Shown here piece by piece: positions 44,561 through 56,055 of a stretch of 64,000 nucleotides of DNA (the first letter of the stretch is position 1; each line of letters starts with the position of its first letter). The stretch covers positions 125,001-189,000 of the forward strand of contig JAEMWC010001196.1 in assembly GCA_016490735.1 (NCBI GenBank), read 5' to 3'. The position numbers and the translations under genes are program-made. Origin of the DNA: Pachyseris speciosa (taxonomy: Eukaryota > Cnidaria > Anthozoa > Scleractinia > Pachyseridae). Below the pieces are notes generated by a model. The model worked only from the letters and a program-made list of their open reading frames with translations. It made no database searches and had not been told where the DNA came from.

Positions 44561-45178
44561 TTAAGGGGGCAATATGCCTGGATGTTACTGAAATAAGAAG
44601 TGGTTTGATGAAAAAATTACAAAGAGAAAATTAGGCACACACAAACACTCAGACAGTCCACTACAACGCGGTTGCATGTCAGGTTGAGGGCGGACTGTTT
44701 GGTGTTCGTCCATTAATTTTTGATCGTGACTAAAACACCACACGAGTACTACGAGTAACACACGAGTAACGTACCAGTACATACGGGTGACAACAAGAAC
44801 ACTTTCCATTACACGGTTTGTAAAACTTATTAAATAATTAGCAACTTAACACACAGAATATTCAATTACAATTTAAACTAAACATTATCACATAGAAGGA
44901 AATGCCCAGCAGCTAGATAACCGTAAGATTTTCGAGCTAGCAGCTAGCTCTTTGAAGGTAGTTTCGAATGTACAGGGCATCACAATAACTAGACATACAC
45001 AACATCGTAAGACATACACAACACACCACAAAAAGAAAAAAAAGAAAACACATAGATGGCAAGCAAAGAAAACAAAACAGTCATAATAGTGCATGGCCAT
45101 ATGATAAGAATAATTTCAGTATGTTAATTGTTCGGCCAACAAGTGTTCTTTCCAATTTTCAATTAATTAATTTCATTA

Positions 45179-48100
45179 ATGTATGCGCCCAAGATGGCTG
45201 CAACGTGTTACTTTGTTCTGATGATATTAGGATTTTTTATTTGTTTTCCTACAATCTTTCGATCATCATTTATCAATTTTTCGGTTTATGAAAGACCCTT
45301 TACTTTATTGCTGAAATGCCATGGTCCTCCTCGCGTAGTTAGATCAGTGGATGGAAGAAACAAACTTACGCGCTCGATTTCTACTTGGTGCAAACGTGGT
45401 CACTTGACGCTTGGTCTGCCTACAAAATTTGATCTTACTATCTACATGGACATCGAATCTAATCCTGGTCCTACATCCTCTCGGATGGTGGGGATACACA
45501 GAGAACAAAACGCTTATTTGGGATATGAGTTCTCTGCGTCTTCGACTGCAACGAAACCGATGAACTGGCTTAATCACAATTCACAACACTCTTCTCCATT
45601 AGTGCCTTTTGTTCGTCGTACTCAGAGCTTCTGCTACTATTGGAATCTTCCAGGTATCTTATTTCCTTTGGGCAAAAATCGCCAAAGAAAGCTTAGAGGT
45701 TGCAGAGCGGGAAAATTGGTTCAAGAAAAGCGGCGGCGCTCGAATAATATTCGAGTTTTGGTTTCTCCCCAAGGCTGTCGTTTAAATTCTTCACGATTTA
45801 CATGCACTATGAAGACTCCCGTTGGACCGAATCCAAGAAATTTAATTGAAATTATTCCTAGCCCGATTAAAAGATACACACCAAGGGCTCGCTGTGTGAA
45901 TTTTTGCTTGCTAAATGCTCGTTCAATTAACAACAAGACTACCATCATCAAAGACTTTGTTGTCGAAAATAATATTGATCTTCTTGGTGTTACGGAAACA
46001 TGGCTTCAATCAGATGCTGACAATGAATTAATTATTCGTGATTTATGTCCTTCGGGTTATTCATTTCATCATGTTCCTAGGCCTGGTTCTACTCGTGGAG
46101 GTGGAGTTGGCTTGTTATTTCGATCATCTTTTAACTTAAAGTTGCAGCCGCTCAAGAAGTTTATGTCTTTTGAATATATGGATTTGTTATTGTCAAGTAC
46201 AGTCAATTTAAAAATCAGAGTTATCATTGTTTATCGCCCACCTCCTTCGACCTTGAATGGTTTAACACCCTCATTGTTCCTAGATGAGTTTTCTACGTTC
46301 CTGGAACAATACACCACTGATCCTGGTGGATTATTATTAGTTGGTGATTTTAACATACATGTTGACACCTGTGCTTCCCAACACTCAACTGAATTTCTCC
46401 AATTGTTGGATGCTTTCAATCTTACTCAATATACACATGGCTCAACGCATAAAGAAGGACACACCTTGGATCTTGTGATTACACGATCTGATGATAACAT
46501 TGTCTCGAATTTAACAATTGGTTCTCCTTTTGTCATCTCTGATCATGCTGCTGTTCACTTCCAGCTATCGCTCAAGAAGCCGCCGCTCGACAAAAAGATT
46601 ATTTCATTCAGAAAGCTTCGATCTATTGACTTTGATGATTTTTGTGTTGATGTTATGAATTCAAGCCTTCCTGATCTTTTTGCCTCGTCATCTTCATCCT
46701 TGGATTATTTGATTGATCAATATAATAAAGTCCTCGCTTCCATACTTGAGGCTCATGCTCCACTGCAAACCAAGACAGTTACTCTGCGTCCGGCTGCACC
46801 TTGGTATTCTGAGGAGATAAATAATTTAAAGAGATCCCGTAGAAAACTTGAACGACGCTGGCGAATGACCAAACTTCCTTCTGATCGTAAGTTGTTTGTT
46901 GAGGGATGTAATGCTGTCAACAACTTAATTCGTGACTCCAAGAAGAATTATTTCACATCATTAATTAATGAGAATCAGTCAAATTATCAAAAGCTTTTTA
47001 AGATAATTGATAAACTACTACAAAGGAAAACAGATATTCAATATCCCCCCTGCAAATCGCCCACTGATCTTGCTAACAAGTTTATTGAGTACTTCACTAC
47101 AAAGATAGATAGAATACGGAGTCATATAATGACTGCTGCTCACTCTCATCGGGATACAGTTCCTGTTGTTGACAATGCCTGTCCATATTCTTTTGATAAT
47201 TTCAAAACGGTAACAGCGGACGAAGTTCATACGTGTATCGTTAAGCTGGCTGCTAAGTCATGTGCTCTGGATCCTCTTCCTGGTTATGTTACAAGAAATG
47301 CACTTGGTGTTCTGTTGCATTTCATTTCCAAAATAATAAACATCTCACTGGAATCTGGTCAGATGCCTTCGCAACTCAAGGTTGCCATGTTACGCCCACT
47401 CCTTAAGAAACCTTCTTTGGATCATACACAGTTCTCCAATTATCGCCCGGTGTCTAATCTTTCATTTATCAGCAAAGCAATTGAAAAATTGGTAGCTAAT
47501 CAACTTATCTCTTACATTAATGAATATGGGTTAAATGAGACATTTCAGTCAGCGTACAAGCAATATCACAGTACCGAAACTGCACTCATCCGTGTGCACA
47601 ATGATATCCTTTCTGCCATTGATAATCGTCGAACTGTAATTTTACTCCTGTTAGACCTTTCTGCTGCCTTCGATACAGTCGATCATGCCATTCTCCTTTC
47701 TCGTTTGCGTGTACGATTTGGGATAGCTGGAAAGCCTCTATTATGGTTGCAATCTTATTTATCGAATCGCATGCAATATGTCTCCGTCGAGGGTGGTACC
47801 TCTACGAAACATGACCTTGAATGTGGAGTGCCACAAGGTTCTGTCTTGGGACACATTTTGTATTTGCTTTATACTTCGCCGCTTTCAGACATCGTAAAGA
47901 AATTTAACTTGAGCTATCACTTTTATGCTGACGACTCACAGCTATACTTGTCTTTTCAACCAACTGTACTGGGTGATAGGGATCTAGCGGTGTCTAACAT
48001 CGAGAGCTGTGTGAATGAAATTAATCATTGGATGATGGTTAATCGCCTTAAATTAAATAAAGACAAGACTGAATTATTGGTGATCTCCGCTAAACATCTT

Positions 48101-48778
48101 CCAAGACCACTCCTTCACGAAATTTCAGTTGCTGGTGAAACTATTAACTCCGTGCAAAAGGCGAGAAATATCGGCACTATCTTCGATAGCCATTTTTGCT
48201 TTAATGATCATGTTACTAACATTTGCAAATCTTCGTTTTATCATCTGCGAAATATCAGCTATATCAGGGAGTTTCTTTCAGCGACTACTACTGAATTGCT
48301 GGTTCATATGTTTGTAACTTCGAAGTTGGATTACTGTAATTCTCTTTTGTATGGCCTACCAGCCTACACTATAAAAAAGTTACAACACGTCCAGAATGCC
48401 GCGGCGCGCCTTGTCACACTTACAACAAAGCATGATCACATTACGCCTGTTCTTTTTAATCTTCACTGGCTTCCCGTTGAACAACGTATTATTTTTAAGA
48501 TTTTACTTATAACCTACAAGGCACTTAATAACTTGGCACCGTCGTACATTTGTGATTTGATTACATCTTACACTCCATCGCCTCAACTACGCTCATCATC
48601 GAAGCACCTTCTGGTTTCTCCATCCTATAACTTGAAAACATATGGCGCAAGATCTTTCTCTGTAGCAGCACCATCATTATGGAATGCTTTGCCATGTGAA
48701 ATTAGAAATGCTTTGTCTGTGTCTGTTTTTAAAAGTAGATTGAAAACGTTTCTTTTTAGGAAAGCTTTTTATAATTAA
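45179..48778 (+). CDS. LINE polyprotein: signal-like N-terminus, 2A motif, APE endonuclease, RT
   Basis: The frame has 1199 codons without a stop. The second Met (45194, context AAGATGG) is the better start and opens a hydrophobic segment MAATCYFVLMILGFFICF that looks like a signal peptide. Residues 91-98 read DIESNPGP, a canonical 2A ribosome-skipping motif (45449-45472). The APE endonuclease spans about 239-461 with LNARSI, TETW, GDFNIH and SDHAAVHF. RT follows, with FQSAYKQYHSTETALIRVH, LDLSAAFDTVDH, GVPQGSVLG and the YADD box at residues 916-919. One oddity is LGH where LGP is usual after GVPQGSV. The product would be split into a short leader protein and an endonuclease-RT protein. No inactivating break is visible. 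Confidence 0.88.
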   Translation: MYAPKMAATCYFVLMILGFFICFPTIFRSSFINFSVYERPFTLLLKCHGPPRVVRSVDGRNKLTRSISTWCKRGHLTLGLPTKFDLTIYMDIESNPGPTSSRMVGIHREQNAYLGYEFSASSTATKPMNWLNHNSQHSSPLVPFVRRTQSFCYYWNLPGILFPLGKNRQRKLRGCRAGKLVQEKRRRSNNIRVLVSPQGCRLNSSRFTCTMKTPVGPNPRNLIEIIPSPIKRYTPRARCVNFCLLNARSINNKTTIIKDFVVENNIDLLGVTETWLQSDADNELIIRDLCPSGYSFHHVPRPGSTRGGGVGLLFRSSFNLKLQPLKKFMSFEYMDLLLSSTVNLKIRVIIVYRPPPSTLNGLTPSLFLDEFSTFLEQYTTDPGGLLLVGDFNIHVDTCASQHSTEFLQLLDAFNLTQYTHGSTHKEGHTLDLVITRSDDNIVSNLTIGSPFVISDHAAVHFQLSLKKPPLDKKIISFRKLRSIDFDDFCVDVMNSSLPDLFASSSSSLDYLIDQYNKVLASILEAHAPLQTKTVTLRPAAPWYSEEINNLKRSRRKLERRWRMTKLPSDRKLFVEGCNAVNNLIRDSKKNYFTSLINENQSNYQKLFKIIDKLLQRKTDIQYPPCKSPTDLANKFIEYFTTKIDRIRSHIMTAAHSHRDTVPVVDNACPYSFDNFKTVTADEVHTCIVKLAAKSCALDPLPGYVTRNALGVLLHFISKIINISLESGQMPSQLKVAMLRPLLKKPSLDHTQFSNYRPVSNLSFISKAIEKLVANQLISYINEYGLNETFQSAYKQYHSTETALIRVHNDILSAIDNRRTVILLLLDLSAAFDTVDHAILLSRLRVRFGIAGKPLLWLQSYLSNRMQYVSVEGGTSTKHDLECGVPQGSVLGHILYLLYTSPLSDIVKKFNLSYHFYADDSQLYLSFQPTVLGDRDLAVSNIESCVNEINHWMMVNRLKLNKDKTELLVISAKHLPRPLLHEISVAGETINSVQKARNIGTIFDSHFCFNDHVTNICKSSFYHLRNISYIREFLSATTTELLVHMFVTSKLDYCNSLLYGLPAYTIKKLQHVQNAAARLVTLTTKHDHITPVLFNLHWLPVEQRIIFKILLITYKALNNLAPSYICDLITSYTPSPQLRSSSKHLLVSPSYNLKTYGARSFSVAAPSLWNALPCEIRNALSVSVFKSRLKTFLFRKAFYN

Positions 48779-48855
48779 TTTTAGCTGTTTTAAGTGTTAA
48801 TTTTAAAGTTTTGTAAGGCGCCTTTGAACAGTAGGATACTGGCGCGGTATAAATC

Positions 48856-48880
48856 TTTTATTATTATTATTATTATTATT
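48856..48880. repeat. (TTA)n 3' tail of the LINE
   Basis: Eight or so TTA units close the LINE. The same tail type ends the fragment at 18.3 kb. Confidence 0.85.
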
Positions 48881-49484
48881 AAGATCCAATTTCTTGTATT
48901 TTACTTTGTAGATTTCATGCGTAGTACGCACATTTGACCGTATATTACCTGTGTGTTACTCGTATGTATTCGTATGTTACCTGTCTGTTACTCGTATGTA
49001 TTCGTATGTTACCTGTGTGTTACTCGTATGTATCTGTATGTACCCGTATGTCACTCGTATGTACTCGTATCTACTGGTATGTTACTCGTGTGTTACTCTT
49101 AGTACTCGTGTGGTGTTTTAGTCACGATCTTAATTTTTAACCTCGAAATTTAAGTTTTAATCACCTTAAAATCACTCTCCCCTCCCACCTTCTCTTCGTC
49201 TTCACAAACACTCTAAAAATCGCCAAAAACTCTGAGATATTTATGGGGCTATGTGCTACAAAACTATGATGGGTATTTTTTGATGGCATGAAATCTCGAG
49301 AAGATAATAAGGATAAAAGGTAAAAAAGTGACAAAAACGTAACATTCAGGTATATTGCCTCCTTAAGCCGACTAGGCCTTAGACCGAGTTGGCTAAAAAC
49401 AGGGAGTGTTCCGCAAGATTGAGCAGGGTAATTGTTTTCGTTTTCAACTCATTACAGACAAAGCACAGTTTACTGAGTTTATTA

Positions 49485-49802
49485 CAGAAAGAAAAAATGG
49501 AAGAATCGCTCGTATTTCTCCCCAACGCAAGAAATTGACGTTTATCGCAGGATATCTGTCCAGTGCGCGAGACGAATATCGAGTTCAACATGACTGACCA
49601 TATTTGGAAAGCATTACACTAGATATATTTATCAATAGAGGAATGGGAAACGGATAGAGAAGCCTGAAATAGTCTCACCTGGATCCCTGTAAATCAGTGT
49701 TTGAATTGTCATATGTGTAACATGAAACCTACGCTTTTTGCCACTTACTTTGACAATCCACCTGTCAAGCTGCCCCACCAAATAAAAGGTTTACGTTGTT
49801 AA
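49485..49802. repeat. Left flank of Gypsy B shared with the flank of Gypsy A
   Basis: This sequence matches 32045-32176 and 32895-33079, including the bases directly outside the LTR. The two Gypsy copies therefore share flanks, and copy B lacks the SINE and retroelement-tail insertion seen at 32.2-32.9 kb. Confidence 0.7.
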
Positions 49803-50031
49803 TGTCATGTTTATTTAACAAACGCAACAACACCAGTCAACATGGCCGCTCTCACTCGACAAGGAGCACATGGAAAAGCACGTGACAAGAAGTACGATTA
49901 CAATATGTGACTAAAACTTAGGGGAGATAAGGACTTTAAAAGAACCGTGATCAGTTCACAATGTCCGCTTTGAAAATGAACCTAAGTCAAGAGGAGCGTC
50001 CTTCACTCTAATTTGAACATAGGCAGAATAT

Positions 50032-50223
50032 TTACAAATCAAACCTATCAGGAGGCTTGACAGTTCGACTACTCCTTCTGGTCAGCAGTCTCTTCTCAGG
50101 AGACAAGTTGGCGGCGGGACGTTCTGGGGATGTACGGGCCTCCTCTGGGTCACTAGGTAATTCAAACCTAATAGGTGAGGGAGCTGCTGCGCCTGATGTA
50201 GTGGCCTCCTCGTCACTCTCCAC
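50032..50223 (-). pseudogene. Gypsy B polyprotein C-terminal tail
   Basis: This is the counterpart of 33314-33505, with the same RRSSRTVKPPDR ending and only a few substitutions. Confidence 0.75.
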
Positions 50224-50424
50224 TGATGAACTGGACCCAGCTCATTTCAGTAGATGCCTCCTGTTCCTTCGCAATGTGACGCCTGACTCGGTTTGCACCA
50301 CATAGGATCGAGGGGTAGGCCAATTATCGCTGACAATAGCAGGAACCCCAGATTCATTATCTCACACCCTGACATCTTCTTCTATTGCCAGTCCCTTTAA
50401 TGATTTTGCTTGACGATCATACAA

Positions 50425-50719
50425 TTGGGGAAAACATCGTTCGCGGTACCACTGTTTCAAAGACTTTAATGAGTTAGAGAGAACTGTAAGAAATTCAGCA
50501 AGTTTGCCAATTTTTAAGAAGTGTCTTTTTTCTGTTTTTTATAATTGTTTTTTTAATCCCTGTAGTGTATATGTTGTAAATATTGTTATATATTTCGACT
50601 TAAGCTCTATATTTTTAGATTTTAATTGTATCATTATATAATATATATCTAGTATTAGGACCTCTATGTAAACCACTGTTAGTGATGGAGCTTTCTAATA
50701 AAAGATTGTTATTATTATT

Positions 50720-50751
<32 letters not shown>

Positions 50752-50755
50752 ACTT
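50425..50755 (+). mobile_element. LINE 3' tail inserted in Gypsy B
   Basis: Copy A is continuous at this point, but copy B carries about 330 bp. The insert encodes a LINE-like tail on the plus strand (FNELERTVRNSASLPIFKKC) and ends AATAAAAGATTGTTATTATT, then (TCA)n. Confidence 0.55.
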
Positions 50756-50775
50756 CTGATTTTGCTGAGATGCCA

Positions 50776-51600
50776 TCAAAAAGCTTCCAAACAGGTGCAC
50801 AGGTTAGCAAACATTTGATTTCTTGGAATGCTTTTTCTTGCGCAGTTAACCAAAGCCACCCTTGGTTGAAGAAGCTCTACTGTGGTCGGTAATTTAGACT
50901 TCAGTCTCCGACTTTTTAACATCTGTGCGGGTGAAAGGCCAATACCTGTGACAGGGGTATTCCGGTATTCCAACATGCAACATAACCAGGCAATTATCCT
51001 CTGCAGTGGCTATTTGAATCTGTGACTTAGAGGCTGCACTCATGGGCAAATACTTCACAAGGCTATGCACTAAGACTTCCAGGTCAGACTGAACATCTTT
51101 ATCAACAGACTCACTCAACAGATAAGCACAGAATAAGGCATCTGGGACGGGAAGTTTAGGTCCAGGCTTGTATGTAACATGTAAGGAATACCTCTGAAGT
51201 CTTAAGAGCATCCTCTGAAGCCTTGGTGGAACCTGGTTAAGATTCTTCTTTGTGAGTGTTTCAAGGGCTTATGATCTGTAACTACCTTCACTGGTTGGCC
51301 ATAGACATACTGATTGAACTTTCCACACGCGAAATCTATCGCCATAAGCTCTTTCTCAATTTAGTGGGAGTAGTTTTTCTCTGACGCCGTCAACGATCGC
51401 GACGCATAAGCCACCGGTTGACCCTCTTGAAGCAAACAAGCTCCCAGACCATCGTTTGAGGCGTCAGTTTCAATCACCACCTCTTTGTGGACAAAAAGCT
51501 CTCAAACAGGTGCACAGGTTAGCAAACGTTTGATTTCTTGGAATGCTTTTTCTTGCGCAGTTAACCAGTGCCATTCTATGTCATTCTTGAGGATTCGGAG
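50776..51600 (-). pseudogene. Gypsy B integrase fragment and RNase H
   Basis: The minus strand encodes a short integrase end (LEYRNTPVTGIGLSPAQMLK). After a deletion it encodes the RNase H and linker ([40 protein letters not shown], then HVTYKPGPKLPVPDALF). Stops and frameshifts are present. Confidence 0.72.
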
Positions 51601-51699
51601 AGTCTCAGATACTGCTGAAAGTTAACTAATCCAAGAGATCCTCCTTGGTCTGGGGCTGGAGATACTCAGTGATCGCTTTGACATTGTCTGGGTCAGGTT

Positions 51700-51982
51700 T
51701 TAATATAATAATAATAATAATAATAACAATAATAATAATAAGCCGATTAAGTAATATATTTAAGAGAATTTTGAAGGATTGTATAATTACAATTTTAGGT
51801 CCAAAAGTGTCTTATCCATTTTTTTTCTTTTTATTACTATTGATAGCGCTAGTTTTTATATATATTTTAAAATTTAAATTTATAGCGTTGTATTAAATTT
51901 TCACTATAGTTAACGGGCTACGCTCAAGCGCCCCGTCATACTATTTTAATTGTATATTGCACACAAACGTTTTAACTGCTGC

Positions 51983-52019
<37 letters not shown>

Positions 52020-52100
52020 GTTATAATAATAAGTTATAATAATAAGTTATAAGGATTATAAGTCATAATAATAATAATAATAATAATAATAAACTTAATA
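51700..52100. repeat. (AAT)n-rich boundary region
   Basis: AAT microsatellites at about 51700-51742, 51985-52018 and 52065-52092, with a short (GTTATAATAATAA) repeat, mark the left side of the insertion in Gypsy B. Confidence 0.75.
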
Positions 52101-52144
52101 TTTACAGCGCCTGTATCAATAGCTGTTCTGTTTTAACCCCTGTG

Positions 52145-54835
52145 AAGACACATACATACATACATACATACTTTATTTAACAACGCAGGTTAAAAAGTTG
52201 GCAGCAAAAGCTGATGTGGACCTGCTATGTATAAATAAATTACAAAATACGCTAACTATGTGATGGAACTGTAAAAGTAATTACAATAATAATTATTCAT
52301 ATTAAGCCAGATATAGGTTACAAATACTATTTAACAAATAAATATCTAAAATAACTCTAAAAATATGTAAAATCGTCAGTATTTTTAAATGTAATGGTAG
52401 AACTACAACCAAAAGATATTCTATCAATAGATTTAGAGTGTTTTTAAGATTTGCTTTAAACAATGCAAAAGAAGGTAAAGACTTGATCTTGACGGGTAGA
52501 CTGTTCCAAATTATGCTGGCTCGATGAGTGAAGGAATCATTGTTTCCTTTCCAGTAGGTACGGGTTAGATCGAATTTAAGGTTATCTCTTAAATTGTAGT
52601 TTGTTGCATGTTTAGTAAAGAGATTTGTAATACTAGGTGGTGCTAAGTTATAATAAGCTTGGTAAGCTATGCTTGCCAGTCTCTTTTTGTAAAAATACGA
52701 TAAGGGGTGCCATTTTACTTTAGATAAAACTTTATGTTTTGGGATAGAGGGGCTGAGATAAGAATAAGTCGAGCAGCACGGATGTGAGATTCCTCCAAAA
52801 TCTGTAATGAGCTTGAGCAGCCCCACAGAGAAATACAATAGGTTGTGCTTGGTAGTATGCCTTTAAAATAGATGGACTCTAAGGTGGGGAGGTCAAAAGA
52901 CTTAATCTGTTTAAGTTTGTTGATTTTTGCATTAAAAATTTGCAGCAATGGATTTAAATATGGGGTGTCCAGCTAAGCTTATTGTCTAATGTCACTCCCA
53001 GACTTGAAGATGAGTTGTACAGTTAATCAGATGATTGTCCAAGGTTATAGATGGAATTGGTCCAATGAAGGAAGCCTTGGATATAAACATAATTTCCGTT
53101 TTAATAGGATGAATTGACATGCAGTTGAGTTGTGCCCAGCTATGTAGTTGTTGCAAAACTTTTTGGATGTGGACAACGATAGAGTCAACGGAGTCACCAA
53201 TCACAAAAACAGTGGAGTCGTCGGCAAACATTTCCATAGTTGAAGAGTTGGATGAATCCAGACAGCTTGGGAGGTCATTTGTAAAGATGGTAAAAAGTCT
53301 GGGACCCAGTAAGGATCCCTGTGGAACCCCCGAGGGAATCTTCATTGTTGTAGAATTGTAGCCGTTGATAGAGACATATTGATTTCTGTTACGGAGATAA
53401 TCTAAGATCCAGTTTAGGGCATTATTGTGGATACCAGAAGCTTGCAGCTTGGAAGGTAAGAGATGATGGGAAACACAGTCAAACGCTTTCTGGAAATCCA
53501 TAAAGATTACGCCGATAGATTTCCCTTGATTTAGAGCGTATCTCCATTTTTCTGTCATGTGAAGTAGTAGCAACTCTGTAAATCTGCCTTTTCTAAAACC
53601 CCATTGTGAGTTACTTAGCAGGTTATGGTGCTCCAGAAAAGCGTCCAGTTGTTGGCAGACCAGACTTTCTAAATAACTTGCTTGGTTGGCTGAGCAAAGA
53701 AATCGGACGATAGTTTCCACAATCCAACTGGCTGCCTTTTTTGTGGATGCAGCGTACTTTGGCTGTTTTCCACTGTTGAGGAAATTTGCAATCAACAAAG
53801 CTTTTTTTGCAATTATGTAATAGCTATCAATGAAGGCATCTCCAAGTAAGCGAAGCACTTTACTGTCAATATTATCAGGCCCACAGGCCTTACCCTCCTT
53901 GATATAGTGTTTTGCACAATGAGATAAAAGTTCATGATTAACAGTTAGGGATGGAAGAGTCGGGGTAATTCAGTAGATGTAGTCTGTTGCTGAAGGAGGA
54001 TGAGGTACAGCATTAATATTCAAGGTTGAGCAAATATTTGTAAAGTAGGAGTTGAAAGCATTTGTTTTCAGGATATCATCTGTTAAAAGTAATCCCTGTG
54101 GATCTTTGATGGGCCCAATTGAGGAGGACATGTTGGTGCCTTGAAATAATTTGACTGTTTTCCAAAATTCTTTGCTGGATTTTGCATTGCAGAATTTATC
54201 CTTCCAGTAAGCTAGTTCAGCAGATCTTAACAACTTAGTGCAGAGATTTCTTTGTTTCTTGTAATTAGACCATTCAACAGAACCTTTTGGGGTGTTTTGT
54301 GCTAGGATGAGGAGTTTGTATCTTTGGTTCATCTCCTTCCTCAGTGAAGAGGTCATCCATGGCAGACTATTTGATCGAATTTCCACTTTCCTGATAGAAA
54401 TATGATAATTGATGATATAGTTGTACAGTGTTTCCCATGCCCAGACAGAGTCATCAATGTCATCAAAAATGTCACATATGTTCCAAGGAGCAGTTGCAAA
54501 TTCATGCTTTAACGCAGAGATATTTATATTCTTAAAATCTTGAATTATATTCTAAAAGCTGGTTTTTGATAGTTTCGTCTAAGTTTCATCGTAGCATATA
54601 TCAAATGGTGGTCAGAAATTCCAAGGTTGCAAGCACCATGATGGAGTAACTTGTGACTAACTAAAGTGATGATCACGTCAATGAGAGTGGACGAGTTGCC
54701 AGCAATTTTTGTGGGAACATTGATAACATTTTTTAAATTAAACTTACTAAGCAGTTCAGAAGTAAGCCGCCAGAATTGGTAGAAGATGGTAGGAGGTTTA
54801 CAAATACCCCAGCAGGACAATGTTTGAACGCTTTC
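52145..54835 (-). mobile_element. 5'-truncated CR1/Jockey-like LINE in Gypsy B
   Basis: The minus strand runs from the end of an APE endonuclease (GISDHHLIYATMKLRRNY near 54600), through a linker (54386-53970), to an RT domain (53858-52992) and a C-terminal tail (52948-52302). It ends with AATAAAG followed by (TATG)n at 52151-52171. Frameshifts show it is dead. Its tail differs from that of the LINE at 45 kb, so it is a different family. Confidence 0.78.
52992..53858 (-). pseudogene. RT domain of the LINE in Gypsy B
   Basis: This 288-codon open stretch carries NSQWGFRKGRFTELLLLH, GVIFMDFQKAFDCVSHHLLP, SGVPQGSLLGPRLFTIFTND and the FADD box. These are RT motifs 2 to 5 of the Jockey superfamily. 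The 5' and 3' continuations lie in other frames. Confidence 0.78.
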
Positions 54836-54973
54836 TCCAGAGGTTCTCCATCATCAAAGGGAATTCATTGAAGAAGTTTACATAATCCGGACCAATATAC
54901 TTACACCACCCGTCCAATATACTTAACTTCAGGCACCTGAAACTGGAACTTGTCACGGTTGAACTTGACATTA

Positions 54974-55190
54974 GGGGACTTTAGATTTGAGTACGAGATC
55001 GAGTACGACTTTCAAACTTCAAACCAGTCACCTCCACAGAACCCTTACTCTTCCTTATTGCTTAATAACAGAAAATAAGATTTTAGAAACAGAATTGATA
55101 TACGAAGTGCTTATGTAAAGCACGCGAACCACAATTAAAAAGTCGTACTGGTACTCGATCTCGTACTCGTAGTCAAATCTAAAGGTCCCT
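54974..55190. mobile_element. MITE inside Gypsy B RT
   Basis: Ends GGGACTTTAGATTTGAGTAC and the complementary AAATCTAAAGGTCCCT enclose about 217 bp. Repeated GAGTACGAGATCGAGTACGA words lie in both arms. Confidence 0.65.
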
Positions 55191-55194
55191 CTTG

Positions 55195-55819
55195 TTTGCG
55201 CGCACGGTTCAAGACTTGCTTAAGTTTCCCATCGTGCTCAGCATCATCCTTCCCACCAATGATCAGGTCATCAAAGACCACGTGCACTCCGTCGATGTCC
55301 CCGAACATCTGGTCATTGCGTGTTTGAAAAACCTTAGGAGCTGAACTAATTCCAAATCGGTACATGTACCTCAAAAAGCGATACCTCCCGAAAGGAGAGT
55401 TGAAGGTACATAGTAATGAGCTTTCCTCATCCAATGGAATTTGCCAGAACCCATCTTTCTGATCGAGGATATAGAACACACTTTTGCCACTCAACTTTGA
55501 AGCAACTTCCTCAGCTGTGGGGATTTTTGTAACACTTTTGTAACACTCACGTTTAATGACTTTATTCAAACACAAGCGGAGGGGGATCCATCTTCTTCTC
55601 AGCAATCACGAGACTGTTACCCCAATCCGTGGGCTTGTCCACCTTGGCAATCACACCGTTTTTCTCCATGCGATCAAGAGTTTCCTTCACTTTACCATGA
55701 AGGCTAAACGGAACTCTACGGAAGGGTGTATCACAGGTACACTGATAGTCTTGGGTCATATATCCAAGGCCATCAAACACATCCTTGTATTCATCTAACA
55801 CCATCTCCTTAGAATACAA
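55195..55819 (-). pseudogene. Gypsy B reverse transcriptase N-terminal half
   Basis: The minus strand encodes KVKETLDRMEKNGVIAKVDK, then LDQKDGFWQIPLDEESSLL, FNSPFGRYRFLRYMYRFGIS and FDDLIIGGKDDAEHD. The active-site box reads FDDL. A frameshift lies near 55600. Confidence 0.78.
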
Positions 55820-56055
55820 CGCGTTCCAAACTAATTTGTGGTATTACATTTTAGAGAAATTCCGTGCATGATAACAACAACGCACTGAAGAATTTTACCA
55901 ATCGGTGCGAAGTAGGGCATTTCATCGGAGCAAAATTTGGTTTCCGTCAAGTTCATAGGAGTTTCGATTTAAAATATGACAATTCCGTCAAAATCGCACT
56001 ATTTATTCCATTTTGAGCAAGCCTAATGACAAGAATACATTTTACTTTTTCCAAA

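Larger units (their letters stand above)
45179..48880 (+). mobile_element. CR1/L2-like non-LTR retrotransposon with full-length open reading frame
   Basis: The element carries one long open frame and ends in (TTA)n after TAAATCTTTTATTATT, as the truncated copy at 18.3 kb does. The APE endonuclease plus RT layout and the RKAFYN tail fit the CR1/L2 side of the Jockey superfamily. The 5' end of the element is not defined; an untranslated leader probably lies in 44820-45178. No target duplication is clear. Confidence 0.85.
44565..49362. mobile_element. TTAA-flanked inverted-repeat element hosting a LINE
   Basis: Ends GGGGGCAATATGCCTGGATG and its near-complement CATTCAGGTATATTGCCTCC are inverted repeats. 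TTAA abuts both (44561-44564, 49363-49366). A second inverted block of about 80 bp with GTTACTCGTGTGTTACTC-type words lies inside both ends (about 44715-44800, 49040-49130). TTAA suggests a piggyBac-like MITE. The LINE at 45.2-48.9 kb is nested in it. Confidence 0.6.
49803..55830 (-). mobile_element. Ty3/Gypsy copy B, 5'-truncated and split by insertions
   Basis: The LTR at about 49803-49911 is followed, going up the window, by the C-terminal tail (50032-50223), integrase pieces (50776-50976), RNase H (about 51180-51600) and, beyond a 3 kb LINE insertion, RT (55135-55819). Gag, protease and the 5' LTR are missing. It is closely related to copy A. Confidence 0.8.
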
